The translations under genes and the position numbers were made by a program. A stretch of DNA of 64,000 bases from CALHVX01 sp964640725 (GTDB lineage: Bacteria > Pseudomonadota > Gammaproteobacteria > Pseudomonadales > Azotimanducaceae): assembly GCA_964640725.1 (NCBI GenBank), contig CAZXIJ010000005.1, forward strand, positions 124,001 to 188,000, written 5' to 3'. Below, in pieces: positions 1 through 10,485 of the stretch. Every line of letters begins with the position of its first letter. Within the stretch, counting starts at the first letter, position 1. The notes below the pieces were generated by a model. It ran no database searches and was not told the origin of the DNA. It worked only from the letters and a program-made list of their open reading frames with translations.

Positions 1-1
1 G

Positions 2-1375
<1,374 letters not shown>

Positions 1376-1382
1376 CGCGTCC

Positions 1383-2351
1383 CTAAAAGGCCGGCCCGCG
1401 CGGCCGGTAGGGCGCTTCCAGCTGCGCTTTCTCTTCGATGGTGAGCGCTACATCGACCGCCTCGATGGCGTCGTCCAGATGATGCAGCTTGCTCGGGCCT
1501 ATGATCGGCGCCGTCACCACCGGGTTGGACAGCACCCAGGCCAGCGCAATCTGGGCCCGGGGCAGCCCGCGCGCCGCCGCTACGGCTGTCACCGCATCGA
1601 CAATGACGCGGTCCCGAGACTCGTCAAAACGGGCGTCAATCAGGGGGTCACTTGCCGAGCGCTCGGTCTTCTCGTCCCAGTCCCGGGTCAGGAGCCCGCG
1701 AGCCAGCGGGCTCCAGGGAATGACGCCCACACCCTGGTCGGCACACAACGGCAACATCTCGCGCTCTTCTTCGCGCTGCAGCAGGCTGTACTGGTTCTGC
1801 ATGGAGACGAAGCGGTTCCAGCCATTGCGCTCGCTGGCAAAGAGCGCCTTGCTGAACTGCCAGGCCCACATGGACGAAGCGCCGATGTAGCGCACCTTGC
1901 CGCTGGTCACTGCATCGTCGAGCGCGCGCAGGGTTTCTTCGATGGGCGTGCGGTCGTCCCAGCGGTGAATCTGGTACAGGTCAATGTAGTCCGTGTTCAG
2001 GCGTTTCAGGCTGGCGTCCAGCTCGGTCAGGATGGCCTTGCGGGACAAGCCCCGGGCGTTGCGCGATTTGCGCATCGGGAAGTAAACCTTGGTTGCCAGC
2101 ACCAGGTCCTCCCGGGGCGCCATCTCGCCCAGCAGTTTGCCGACGATGCGCTCGCTGGTTCCCAGCGAATAAGCATTGGCGGTATCGAAAAAATTGATGC
2201 CGGCATCAAGGGCCCGCTCGAGGATCGGGCGCGTGGCCGTCTCGTCGATGGCCCAGTCGTGAACGCCCGGGGTGGGGTCGCCGAAGTTCATGCAGCCCAC
2301 GCAAATCCTGGAGACCTCGAGCCCTGTCTGGCCCAGCTTCGTGTACTTCAT
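1383..2351 (-). CDS. Aldo/keto reductase
   Basis: A 322-residue NADPH-dependent aldo/keto reductase of the YajO/voltage-channel-beta-like type. The catalytic tetrad is recognisable: Asp56 and Tyr61 in FFDTANAYS, Lys88 in LATKVYF, and the His of YQIHRWDD near 128. The C-terminal cofactor-binding segment is IIGPSKLHHLDDAI. I start at the ATG opening MKYTKLGQTG, the usual N-terminus of the family; an upstream in-frame extension is rejected because it overlaps the preceding gene. It follows the small membrane protein at 2371-2904 by 19 bases and is probably co-transcribed. It converges with the upstream CBS-like gene, leaving seven bases between them. The substrate cannot be predicted. Confidence 0.9.
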   Translation of the reverse strand: MKYTKLGQTGLEVSRICVGCMNFGDPTPGVHDWAIDETATRPILERALDAGINFFDTANAYSLGTSERIVGKLLGEMAPREDLVLATKVYFPMRKSRNARGLSRKAILTELDASLKRLNTDYIDLYQIHRWDDRTPIEETLRALDDAVTSGKVRYIGASSMWAWQFSKALFASERNGWNRFVSMQNQYSLLQREEEREMLPLCADQGVGVIPWSPLARGLLTRDWDEKTERSASDPLIDARFDESRDRVIVDAVTAVAAARGLPRAQIALAWVLSNPVVTAPIIGPSKLHHLDDAIEAVDVALTIEEKAQLEAPYRPRGPAF

Positions 2352-2370
2352 TCGTGCAGCCCTGTCAGTG

Positions 2371-2904
2371 TCATGGGTCGGAAGGCTTGTCCGTTGCCGC
2401 GCTGTCCCGGGCAGGCTCCGGCGCGACAGAGCCCACCTCCGCTTCGGCGTCCACCGCGGCGGCCGCAGAGATCCAGGGCTTAAGCCAGCGATCAAAGACC
2501 AGGAAGGCACAGATCAGCACCAGAATACCCCAGCTGCCCGCCCAGCCCAGGAACAGTAGCGGCCAGATAAAGGAGAGCAGAAAGTTGATCAGCGTGTCGC
2601 CAAGGAACTTCAGCACTGCTTCTGCCAGCTGCGAGGTCACAAAATCCATCGCCGTGCTGGCTTCTGCGGCGTCGCTCATGAGGGCGCCGATCTGCAGGAC
2701 CACGAAGGTGACGACAAAGCCAAGGCCGTAAAATCCGCCGCCGCGCAGCCGCCACATGCGCAGCAGCGCCCGGCGGGTCCAAACCAACAGCAGGCCTGGA
2801 TCATCGCTGGCGTCAGCAAACTGCTGGGCCCGGTCTGCAGCCCGGTTTTTGAGCCTCGCGACCAGGCGCGGCTTGCGGGGCTGTTTCTTGCGCGGCGCGT
2901 CCAT
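2371..2904 (-). CDS. Small hypothetical membrane protein
   Basis: I do not recognise this 177-residue protein. It starts with a very basic segment (MDAPRKKQPRKPRL). It has a hydrophobic helix around residues 60-80 (FYGLGFVVTFVVLQIGALM) and a longer hydrophobic stretch around 115-145 that could be one or two helices (FLLSFIWPLLFLGWAGSWG and following), then an acidic Ala-rich tail. A cytoplasmic N-terminus is likely from the positive-inside rule. It is divergent from the SDR gene, with 45 bases between start codons, and lies 19 bases upstream of the aldo/keto reductase on the same strand. Function unknown. Confidence 0.6.
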   Translation of the reverse strand: MDAPRKKQPRKPRLVARLKNRAADRAQQFADASDDPGLLLVWTRRALLRMWRLRGGGFYGLGFVVTFVVLQIGALMSDAAEASTAMDFVTSQLAEAVLKFLGDTLINFLLSFIWPLLFLGWAGSWGILVLICAFLVFDRWLKPWISAAAAVDAEAEVGSVAPEPARDSAATDKPSDP

Positions 2905-2949
2905 CCGGTCATTATAGGCGCAGCGCGCACGCACTTTCGGAGAACAACG

Positions 2950-3771
2950 ATGAGCCAGGGCAAACTTGAAGGACAGGTTGCTGTTGTCACCGGCGGGGCC
3001 AGCGGTATCGGCAAGGCCTGCGCGCTGCGTTTTGCGGCAGAAGGCGCGGAAATCGTCCTCGCCGACCTCAAAGGGGAACGCCTGGACGGCGCCCTGGAGG
3101 AACTCCGGCGCAGCACCAACGGCCGGGTCAGCGCCGTGCCCGTCAACGTGACGGAAGAGGAGCAGGTCGAGGCGCTGGCGGACCGCGCCATCAGCGACTT
3201 CGGCCGGCTGGACGTCTTGCTGGCGGCGGCCGGCATCTCCCACGCCAACTACGTCAGCGGCTCGACGGCGGAAGCGACGGGGACCGGCCTGGGGCCCGCC
3301 GGCGGCGGCCTGCTCACCGTTCCCGTCGAGCACTGGAACAAGGTTCTGGCCGTCAATCTGACCGGGGTAATGCTGAGCAACCGGGCCGCTGCCCGACGCA
3401 TGATTGCCGCTGGCAACGGCGGGGCGATCGTCAACATTGCCTCCAGTGCCGCCCGTATTCCCCTGGCGGGCGCCGGCGACTACAGCGTCTCGAAAGCCGG
3501 TGTCACCATGCTCACCCAGGTGATGGCCCGGGAGCTGATCGAGCACGGCATTCGCGTCAACGCAATCGGGCCTGGTTTTGTATCGACCCCCATGGTGCAA
3601 GGCATGCAGGAGAGCGAAGAGGGCCGCGCCAACATGGTCGGCATGACGCCCATGGGTCGCCTCGGGGAGCCCGCAGAGATGGCCGCTACCGCGCTATTCC
3701 TGGCCAGCGGCGAAAGCTCCTACACAACCGGGCAGACCCTGTACCCGAACGGCGGCATGTTCGTGGGCTGA
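2950..3771 (+). CDS. Short-chain dehydrogenase/reductase (SDR)
   Basis: A 273-residue classical SDR with a Rossmann fold. The nucleotide-binding motif is TGGASGIG at residues 14-21. Asp39 or so in VLADLKG suggests NAD rather than NADP. The active site is the Ser of VNIASSAA with Tyr178 and Lys182 in YSVSK. A 20-residue Gly/Ala-rich insertion (ATGTGLGPAGGGLL) sits before the helix that normally follows the NAG-type motif, here LAAAGIS. The C-terminus has the usual GFVSTPM and TGQTLYPNGG. The start follows a GGAGAACA ribosome-binding site. It is probably monocistronic or divergently controlled with the gene at 2371-2904. The substrate is unknown. Confidence 0.9.
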   Translation: MSQGKLEGQVAVVTGGASGIGKACALRFAAEGAEIVLADLKGERLDGALEELRRSTNGRVSAVPVNVTEEEQVEALADRAISDFGRLDVLLAAAGISHANYVSGSTAEATGTGLGPAGGGLLTVPVEHWNKVLAVNLTGVMLSNRAAARRMIAAGNGGAIVNIASSAARIPLAGAGDYSVSKAGVTMLTQVMARELIEHGIRVNAIGPGFVSTPMVQGMQESEEGRANMVGMTPMGRLGEPAEMAATALFLASGESSYTTGQTLYPNGGMFVG

Positions 3772-3795
3772 TCCGCAGCGGCAGCTGTCGGCCGA

Positions 3796-4173
3796 TCAGC
3801 CGGGCGACAGCGCCGCGAGCAGCCGCCGGGCACCGGCGCTATCGAGGTACTCGCGCATGCTGGTGACCTGGCCATCGGCTACCTCCGCCACGACGCAGAC
3901 CCGCAAGCGGAACGGTCCATCTGGCAGCGTGCAGACGACATCGTGTTCCTCAACGAACCCGCTGTCGGTGTTCGCGCACACTGCATTTTCGTAGCCAAAG
4001 CCGGTGACCGCACCGTGCACGGCGGCGGTAAACCGCTTCAGCGCCTTGCAATCCATCGCTGGCCCGCCGTTCTGCGAGCCGCTGAAGGCAGGCGCGCAAA
4101 TGGCTTCCAACGCGGCGAGATCGCCGGAGCCGGTCGCCTCAAAAAAACGCTCCGCAACTTCGGTGCCTGTCAT
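3796..4173 (-). CDS. SnoaL-like / NTF2-fold protein
   Basis: A 125-residue protein with the pattern of the SnoaL-like (NTF2) superfamily: an N-terminal helix EVAERFFEATGSGDLAALE, a central FTAAVHGAVTGFGYE segment, and the closing strand-rich part with V..DGQVTSMREYLDS. Such proteins are small cone-shaped folds that act as isomerases, hydrolases or simple binding proteins. No catalytic residues can be assigned safely. The chosen ATG gives MTGTEVAERF; longer in-frame extensions run backwards through the next gene's promoter and coding region. It is divergent from the response regulator at 4276, with about 100 bases between them. Confidence 0.7.
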   Translation of the reverse strand: MTGTEVAERFFEATGSGDLAALEAICAPAFSGSQNGGPAMDCKALKRFTAAVHGAVTGFGYENAVCANTDSGFVEEHDVVCTLPDGPFRLRVCVVAEVADGQVTSMREYLDSAGARRLLAALSPG

Positions 4174-4275
4174 CGTGAACTGCCTCCCAATCCGGGCACC
4201 AGCATAGCAACTCCCCATAGGCGACTGTATCGCCCGGCTACAATAAACAGGAAGCCAGGACGGCAGGACCCCGCA

Positions 4276-4746
4276 ATGGACCACCCGCTCGACGCGATCA
4301 TGCTGGTCGACGATTCGGAAGCAGACAATTTTTTGCACGAACGGGCGATCCGCAAGGCAGGCTGCGCGCGTTCGGTGCTGGTCTACGAAGACCCCCGGGA
4401 GGCCATGACGGCAATCTGCTCCGGCGCCGCCCAGCCAGACATGATCTTTCTGGACATCAACATGCCGGGCATGACCGGGTGGGAATTCGAACTGGCCCTG
4501 GAAGCCCTGCACCCGCTGCCAAAGGAACCGGTACTGGTGATCATGCTGACGACGTCGCTGGATCCGGCAGACCGCCAGCGGGCTGCCGAGCGTGGGCACA
4601 TCGACGGCTTCCTGAACAAGCCCCTGACGCCGCAGATGTGCACCGACATCGCGAAACTGTACTTCCCGGAGCCGTCAGCGCTGGCCGGGCAGCCATCCGG
4701 TCAGGCCACCGGGCCCGATGCTTCGCTCATCGTCCGTTCCCCGTAA
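4276..4746 (+). CDS. Single-domain response regulator (Rcp1-like)
   Basis: A 156-residue receiver with no output domain. Acidic residues Asp12/Asp13 (LVDDSEADNF) and phospho-acceptor Asp60 (MIFLDINMPG) are present, followed by MLTTS and the Lys of LNKPL. The LVDDSEADNFL pattern and the long loop before LDINMPGMTGWE are typical of the Rcp1-like receivers that work with phytochrome- or PAS-type kinases. The tail after residue 130 is low in structure (GQPSGQATGPDA). The last 46 bases overlap the 3' end of the histidine kinase on the other strand, its likely partner. A second receiver of this kind is at 50.9 kb. Confidence 0.88.
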   Translation: MDHPLDAIMLVDDSEADNFLHERAIRKAGCARSVLVYEDPREAMTAICSGAAQPDMIFLDINMPGMTGWEFELALEALHPLPKEPVLVIMLTTSLDPADRQRAAERGHIDGFLNKPLTPQMCTDIAKLYFPEPSALAGQPSGQATGPDASLIVRSP

Positions 4747-7244
4747 GCCTCAGCTTCGGCCAGCACGGGGAACCTGAGCCGAAACAGGCACCCTCCAGCC
4801 TCGCTCGCATCAAGCCGAACATCTCCGCCGCACCTCTCCATGACGCCCTGCACGATCGACAGGCCGATGCCGGTCCCAGGATAGGCGTTGGTGCTGTGCA
4901 GGCGCGAAAACATGCCGAAGACGCGCTCCCGGTCTGCTTCGGGAATGCCGATACCGTTGTCCGCGACGGAAACTTCTTCCCAGGCACCGACCCGGCGGGC
5001 CTGGATCCGAAGCTGCGGCTGTCTTTGCGGCGGGCAAAACTTGATGCCGTTGCTGATCAGGTTTCCAAACAGCTGCGCCAGCTCGCTGTGGTTGCCGCGC
5101 ACAGCCGGCAGCGGCGCCACCGCCACCTGAGCCTGCTGCCGCTCGATCGCCCCGGTCTGATCGTCGAGCACCCGGGCCAGCACGGCATCGAGCGACACCG
5201 GCTTGCGGGGCATATCGGAGGCCGTTAAACGCGAGTAGCGCAGCAGGTCTTCTACCAGCACACTCGCCCGGCGCGCTGCCTTGCCCATAAAGTCGACACA
5301 GCGCTGACCAGTTTCGTCCAGCTGCCCGGCACAGTCTTCCGTCAGGACATCGCTGTAGGACCGAATCGTGCGCAGCGGTTCCTGCAAGTCGTGCGAGGCG
5401 ACATAGGCAAACTGGCTCAGGCTGCGGTTGCTGTGCATGAGCGCTTCGCGCGCGGCGTTCTGCTCTGTCTGGTCCAACAGGCTGACGGCAAAGATTGCGC
5501 CCGTTTCGCCCTGCAAGCCCCGGGCGACACAGTCCACCTGCCGGACCTCGCCCCGAGCCGCTGCCAGCTCCAGGCTGACGCTGGCAACCGCTGCGTCGCT
5601 GCCTGTGCCCTCGAGCAGGTTGGCCAGGGAGGCCTGCTGGGCTGCGCGTTGCTCCAGAGGGAACAACTGATCAAGACCGCAGCCTGCCAGCGCGCCCTCC
5701 GCGCGGTCAAAAAATGCGAGCGCTGCGTGGTTGCACTGCGCGATCGTGCCCTCGCCATCGAGGATCAACGTCGGAACAGGCGCCTGAGTGAAGAACGTTT
5801 GGAACTGCCGGTCCTTGTCCGCCTGCAGGGCGCGCAGTAAACGGCGGGAGCGGACATCCTGAAAGCTCAGTACGGATTGCGTCTGGGTCGTGCCCGCAAT
5901 GGGCAACAACGCGTACTGCACCGCAACAGCTTGCGAAGCCGCACCCTGCAGCGTGGTTTCGCCGGTGACCCCACGGCATTCTGTAAAGGCTTCCCGCAGA
6001 GCGCCCTGAGATCCATCGTGATCAACCACCGGGCCGAGCAAGTCATCGATCTTCGCGGACAGGCACGCGTCCCGCTGCAGGCCAAGGATCGTCAGCGCGT
6101 TGCGATTGCAGTAGGTCACTCGGCCGTTGGCGGCAAAGCCCAGAACCCCAGCGGCGACTCCGTCAAGAATCTGATAGAGCTGACGCTGGGCGACCGCATA
6201 GGATGCGGTCGCGGTCTGCACGTCCTCGCGCAGTCGCCGGGAGTACCCGCTCCAGAACAGCAGGGCCAGATTCGCGAGCACCGCCGCGACAGTGACGACA
6301 GTGCTCGTCAGCCGCAGGCTGGACCGGAGATCGGCATTCAGCACCGGTTGGCGCAAGCGCAGCTGATAGGATCCGCCAGCGCCGGGCAGCGTCTGCACAT
6401 GCTCGGCAGGCGCGCCGGACCAGGGCGACAAGGCGCCAATGGTGCGGATCACTTCGCCGCCGGGCGCCAGCAGCTCTCCCTGCATGGCCGCGGGCAGAGG
6501 CAGGCTCACAATCGTTGCCGCCAGGCTCCTGGCACCAGAGTCTGCCGCGGGGTCAGCCCGCGCCACCGCAGTTTCAATGCGGCTTGCCGCCACAGCCAGG
6601 GACAGCTGCGCGCTCTGCGCCAGGTGTACTTTTTCCCGATAGCTTGCGGCACTGACGAACACTGCGCTGGCAAGCAGCAGCGTCCCTAGCACCAGCCGCG
6701 TCGGGAGCGGCGCCGTGCGGCCGAGCAGGAGCACCGCCGGCGGCGCAAAAAGCAGCACGCCGAACACCTCGCGCAGCCAGCGCCAGCCAAACTGAGCCAG
6801 GGCGAGGTCACCGGTCAGGTTCACGAACAGCACATACACGTACAGCGGCAGGAGCCAGCCCGTTGCGATCGCTGCGAGGGCGAGGACGAGCAGGGCGCGC
6901 GGGCGCTGCAGATCCGCAAGGGGCACCGGCAGGCAAAGACACAGGCCATACAGCGCCGCCGCCGCAATCGTTTGCGCCACCGGGCCGAGCAGCAACACGG
7001 TCAGGGCGAAGCTGTCGCTGAGCTGCACCACGAATACCAGGGTCTGGGCCAGCCACAGCACTGGCAGCGCGGCCCAGCCAAAAACCAGCAGCAGGGCAAG
7101 GTTGATGCCCGCACCGACGCGCAAGGGGACGTCCGGGCTGACACCGCCGTAGATCGCCAGATCGACCCAACTGGTCCCTACGGCTATCGCGATGATCAGC
7201 AGGGTTTTCCGGGACAGGGGGGCGAACGCAGTGGGTTGCTGCAA
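4701..7244 (-). CDS. Membrane PAS-domain sensor histidine kinase with MASE1-like N-terminus
   Basis: About 847 residues. The first ~200 contain seven or eight hydrophobic helices resembling the MASE1 integral-membrane sensor. They are followed by a periplasmic-looking stretch, one more helix (VVTVAAVLANLALLFW), two PAS domains (QILDGVAAGVLGF; FFTQAPVPTLILDGEG), HisKA with His618 in ASHDLQEPLRT, and HATPase_c with NGIGIPE and GTGIGLSI. An in-frame TTG at 7319 exists, but I place the start at the TTG at 7244 because a GGAGG ribosome-binding site lies five bases before it. The gene converges on, and overlaps by 46 bases, the receiver gene at 4276-4746, which I infer to be its partner. Confidence 0.85.
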   Translation of the reverse strand: MQQPTAFAPLSRKTLLIIAIAVGTSWVDLAIYGGVSPDVPLRVGAGINLALLLVFGWAALPVLWLAQTLVFVVQLSDSFALTVLLLGPVAQTIAAAALYGLCLCLPVPLADLQRPRALLVLALAAIATGWLLPLYVYVLFVNLTGDLALAQFGWRWLREVFGVLLFAPPAVLLLGRTAPLPTRLVLGTLLLASAVFVSAASYREKVHLAQSAQLSLAVAASRIETAVARADPAADSGARSLAATIVSLPLPAAMQGELLAPGGEVIRTIGALSPWSGAPAEHVQTLPGAGGSYQLRLRQPVLNADLRSSLRLTSTVVTVAAVLANLALLFWSGYSRRLREDVQTATASYAVAQRQLYQILDGVAAGVLGFAANGRVTYCNRNALTILGLQRDACLSAKIDDLLGPVVDHDGSQGALREAFTECRGVTGETTLQGAASQAVAVQYALLPIAGTTQTQSVLSFQDVRSRRLLRALQADKDRQFQTFFTQAPVPTLILDGEGTIAQCNHAALAFFDRAEGALAGCGLDQLFPLEQRAAQQASLANLLEGTGSDAAVASVSLELAAARGEVRQVDCVARGLQGETGAIFAVSLLDQTEQNAAREALMHSNRSLSQFAYVASHDLQEPLRTIRSYSDVLTEDCAGQLDETGQRCVDFMGKAARRASVLVEDLLRYSRLTASDMPRKPVSLDAVLARVLDDQTGAIERQQAQVAVAPLPAVRGNHSELAQLFGNLISNGIKFCPPQRQPQLRIQARRVGAWEEVSVADNGIGIPEADRERVFGMFSRLHSTNAYPGTGIGLSIVQGVMERCGGDVRLDASEAGGCLFRLRFPVLAEAEAYGERTMSEASGPVA

Positions 7245-7249
7245 AAACG

Positions 7250-7254
7250 CCTCC
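7250..7254 (-). promoter_or_regulatory. Shine-Dalgarno GGAGG deciding the kinase start
   Basis: On the minus strand GGAGG precedes TTG at 7244 with a five-base spacer. The alternative in-frame TTG at 7319 has no comparable site and would nearly abut the divergent monooxygenase start at 7323. The site therefore supports the shorter kinase. Confidence 0.6.
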
Positions 7255-7322
7255 GTGGCTGGCCTTGCAACTCCTAGTATAGTCGGCTGCTGGCATGTGC
7301 AAGCCGCAGAGAGAGACAAGCC

Positions 7323-8984
<1,662 letters not shown>

Positions 8985-9003
8985 CTGCCATTCGGAGACC
9001 GCC

Positions 9004-10485
9004 ATGAAGTCAAAGCTTGTTCACGAATACACCGGCCGGCTGCCCGCCGCTGACACACACCCTTACCGCACCGGTGCCTGGCAGCCCAACCACCGGGAGT
9101 ACGACGCCCATGATCTGACGGTCACGAGCGGCGCCGTACCGCAGGACCTGCACGGCGTGTACCTGCGCAACACGGAAAACCCGCTGCACGATGCCCTGGG
9201 GCGCTATCACCCCTTCGACGGCGATGGCATGTTGCACAGCGTCCATTTCGAAGGCGGGGCGACCCAGTATCGCAATCGGTTCGTTCGCACGGACGGCTTC
9301 GACGCCGAGCTTGCCGCCGGCGAACCGCTGTGGGCCGGGCTGCGCGAGCGGCCGGAGCGCTCCAGGCGCGACGGCTGGGGCGCCCGTACCCGGCTCAAGG
9401 ATGCCTCGAGCACCGACGTCGTCGTCCACGGCGGGCGCGCAGCGACCAGCTTCTACCAGTGCGGCGAGATCTACGAGCTCGACCCGGTCACCCTCGCGCC
9501 CCGAGGAAAAGCGCCCTGGCTGTCGGACATTACCCCCGGCTGGGGCGTGTCGGCGCACACCAAGGTCGACGAAGCGACCGGCGAAATGCTGTTCTTCAAC
9601 TACAGCAAGCAGGCGCCCTACATGCACTACGGTGTCGTCGACGCGCAGCGGCGCCTGGCGCACTACGTGCCCGTCGAGCTGCCCGGCCCGCGCCTGCCGC
9701 ACGACATGGCGTTTACGGAACGCTACGCGATCCTCAACGACCTGCCTCTGTTTTGGGACCCCGAGGCCCTGGCTGCTGGTGCCCACGCCGTGCGTTTTTA
9801 CCACCGCATGCCGAGCCGCTTCGGCATCCTGCCGCGCCGCGGCGGCAGCGACAGCGTGCGCTGGTTCGAAGCGCAGCCAACCTACGTGCTGCACTGGATC
9901 AACGCCTTCGAAGAGGGGGACGAGGTGGTGCTGGACGGCTACGCCCAGGACCCCCGGCGGGGCATACAGACCCCTGGGCTGCCGGACGGGCTGAAGCCCT
10001 TTGCACAGCTTGACCTGCACGGCATTGGCGCCCACGCCTACCGCTGGCGCTTCAACTTGCGCACGGGCGCCGTGCGAGAAGGTCCCCTGGCAGACCACGT
10101 CATCGAGTTCGGCATGATCAACCCGGCGTTCGCCGGGCGCCCGTACCGCTACAGCTGGGCCATGACCACCAAGCCAGGCTGGTTTTTGTTCAACGGCCTG
10201 CGCCGGCTCGATGCGCAAACCGGCACTGTTCATGAGTACGATTTTCCTGAGGGCGTCTACCCGAGCGAAAGCCCGATGGCGCCGCGCCGCGGCAGCCAGG
10301 CCGAAGACGACGGCTACGTTGTCACGCTTGTCACAGACATGAACACGGACACCTCTGCCTGCTGGATCTTTGACGCGGCAGCAATCGCGGCGGGACCGAT
10401 CGCAACCCTTGCGCTGCCGCAGCGCATCTGTGCGGGCACCCATTCCTACTGGGCTGGCTCGGCCGCCCTCGATGACGGTCGCTAG
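9004..10485 (+). CDS. Carotenoid oxygenase family protein (carotenoid/lignostilbene-type dioxygenase)
   Basis: A 493-residue seven-bladed propeller dioxygenase of the RPE65/carotenoid cleavage family, which splits an alkene double bond with O2 using a non-haem Fe(II). All four iron-binding histidines can be placed: His185 (SAHTKVD), His233 (LPHDMAFT), His297 (LHWINAFEEGD) and His480 (GTHSYW). The early family motif HPFDGDGMLH is also present. There is no signal peptide, so it is cytoplasmic. It starts at ATG after a GGAGACC site, 19 bases downstream of the monooxygenase. The stop codon TAG shares four bases (CTAG) with the stop of the converging kinase gene. Substrate classes include carotenoids, apocarotenoids and stilbenes; I cannot choose among them. 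Confidence 0.88.
   Translation: MKSKLVHEYTGRLPAADTHPYRTGAWQPNHREYDAHDLTVTSGAVPQDLHGVYLRNTENPLHDALGRYHPFDGDGMLHSVHFEGGATQYRNRFVRTDGFDAELAAGEPLWAGLRERPERSRRDGWGARTRLKDASSTDVVVHGGRAATSFYQCGEIYELDPVTLAPRGKAPWLSDITPGWGVSAHTKVDEATGEMLFFNYSKQAPYMHYGVVDAQRRLAHYVPVELPGPRLPHDMAFTERYAILNDLPLFWDPEALAAGAHAVRFYHRMPSRFGILPRRGGSDSVRWFEAQPTYVLHWINAFEEGDEVVLDGYAQDPRRGIQTPGLPDGLKPFAQLDLHGIGAHAYRWRFNLRTGAVREGPLADHVIEFGMINPAFAGRPYRYSWAMTTKPGWFLFNGLRRLDAQTGTVHEYDFPEGVYPSESPMAPRRGSQAEDDGYVVTLVTDMNTDTSACWIFDAAAIAAGPIATLALPQRICAGTHSYWAGSAALDDGR

Noticed and set aside
1391..1407. CCGGCC/GGCCGG hairpin as terminator between the two convergent genes
   Set aside because: It lies inside the C-terminal codons of the aldo/keto reductase and has no T run.
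7265..7283. TTGCAA and TATAGT as a promoter for the monooxygenase
   Set aside because: The spacer is only seven bases, and no other -35 sits at a proper distance. TATAGT alone may still be a weak -10.
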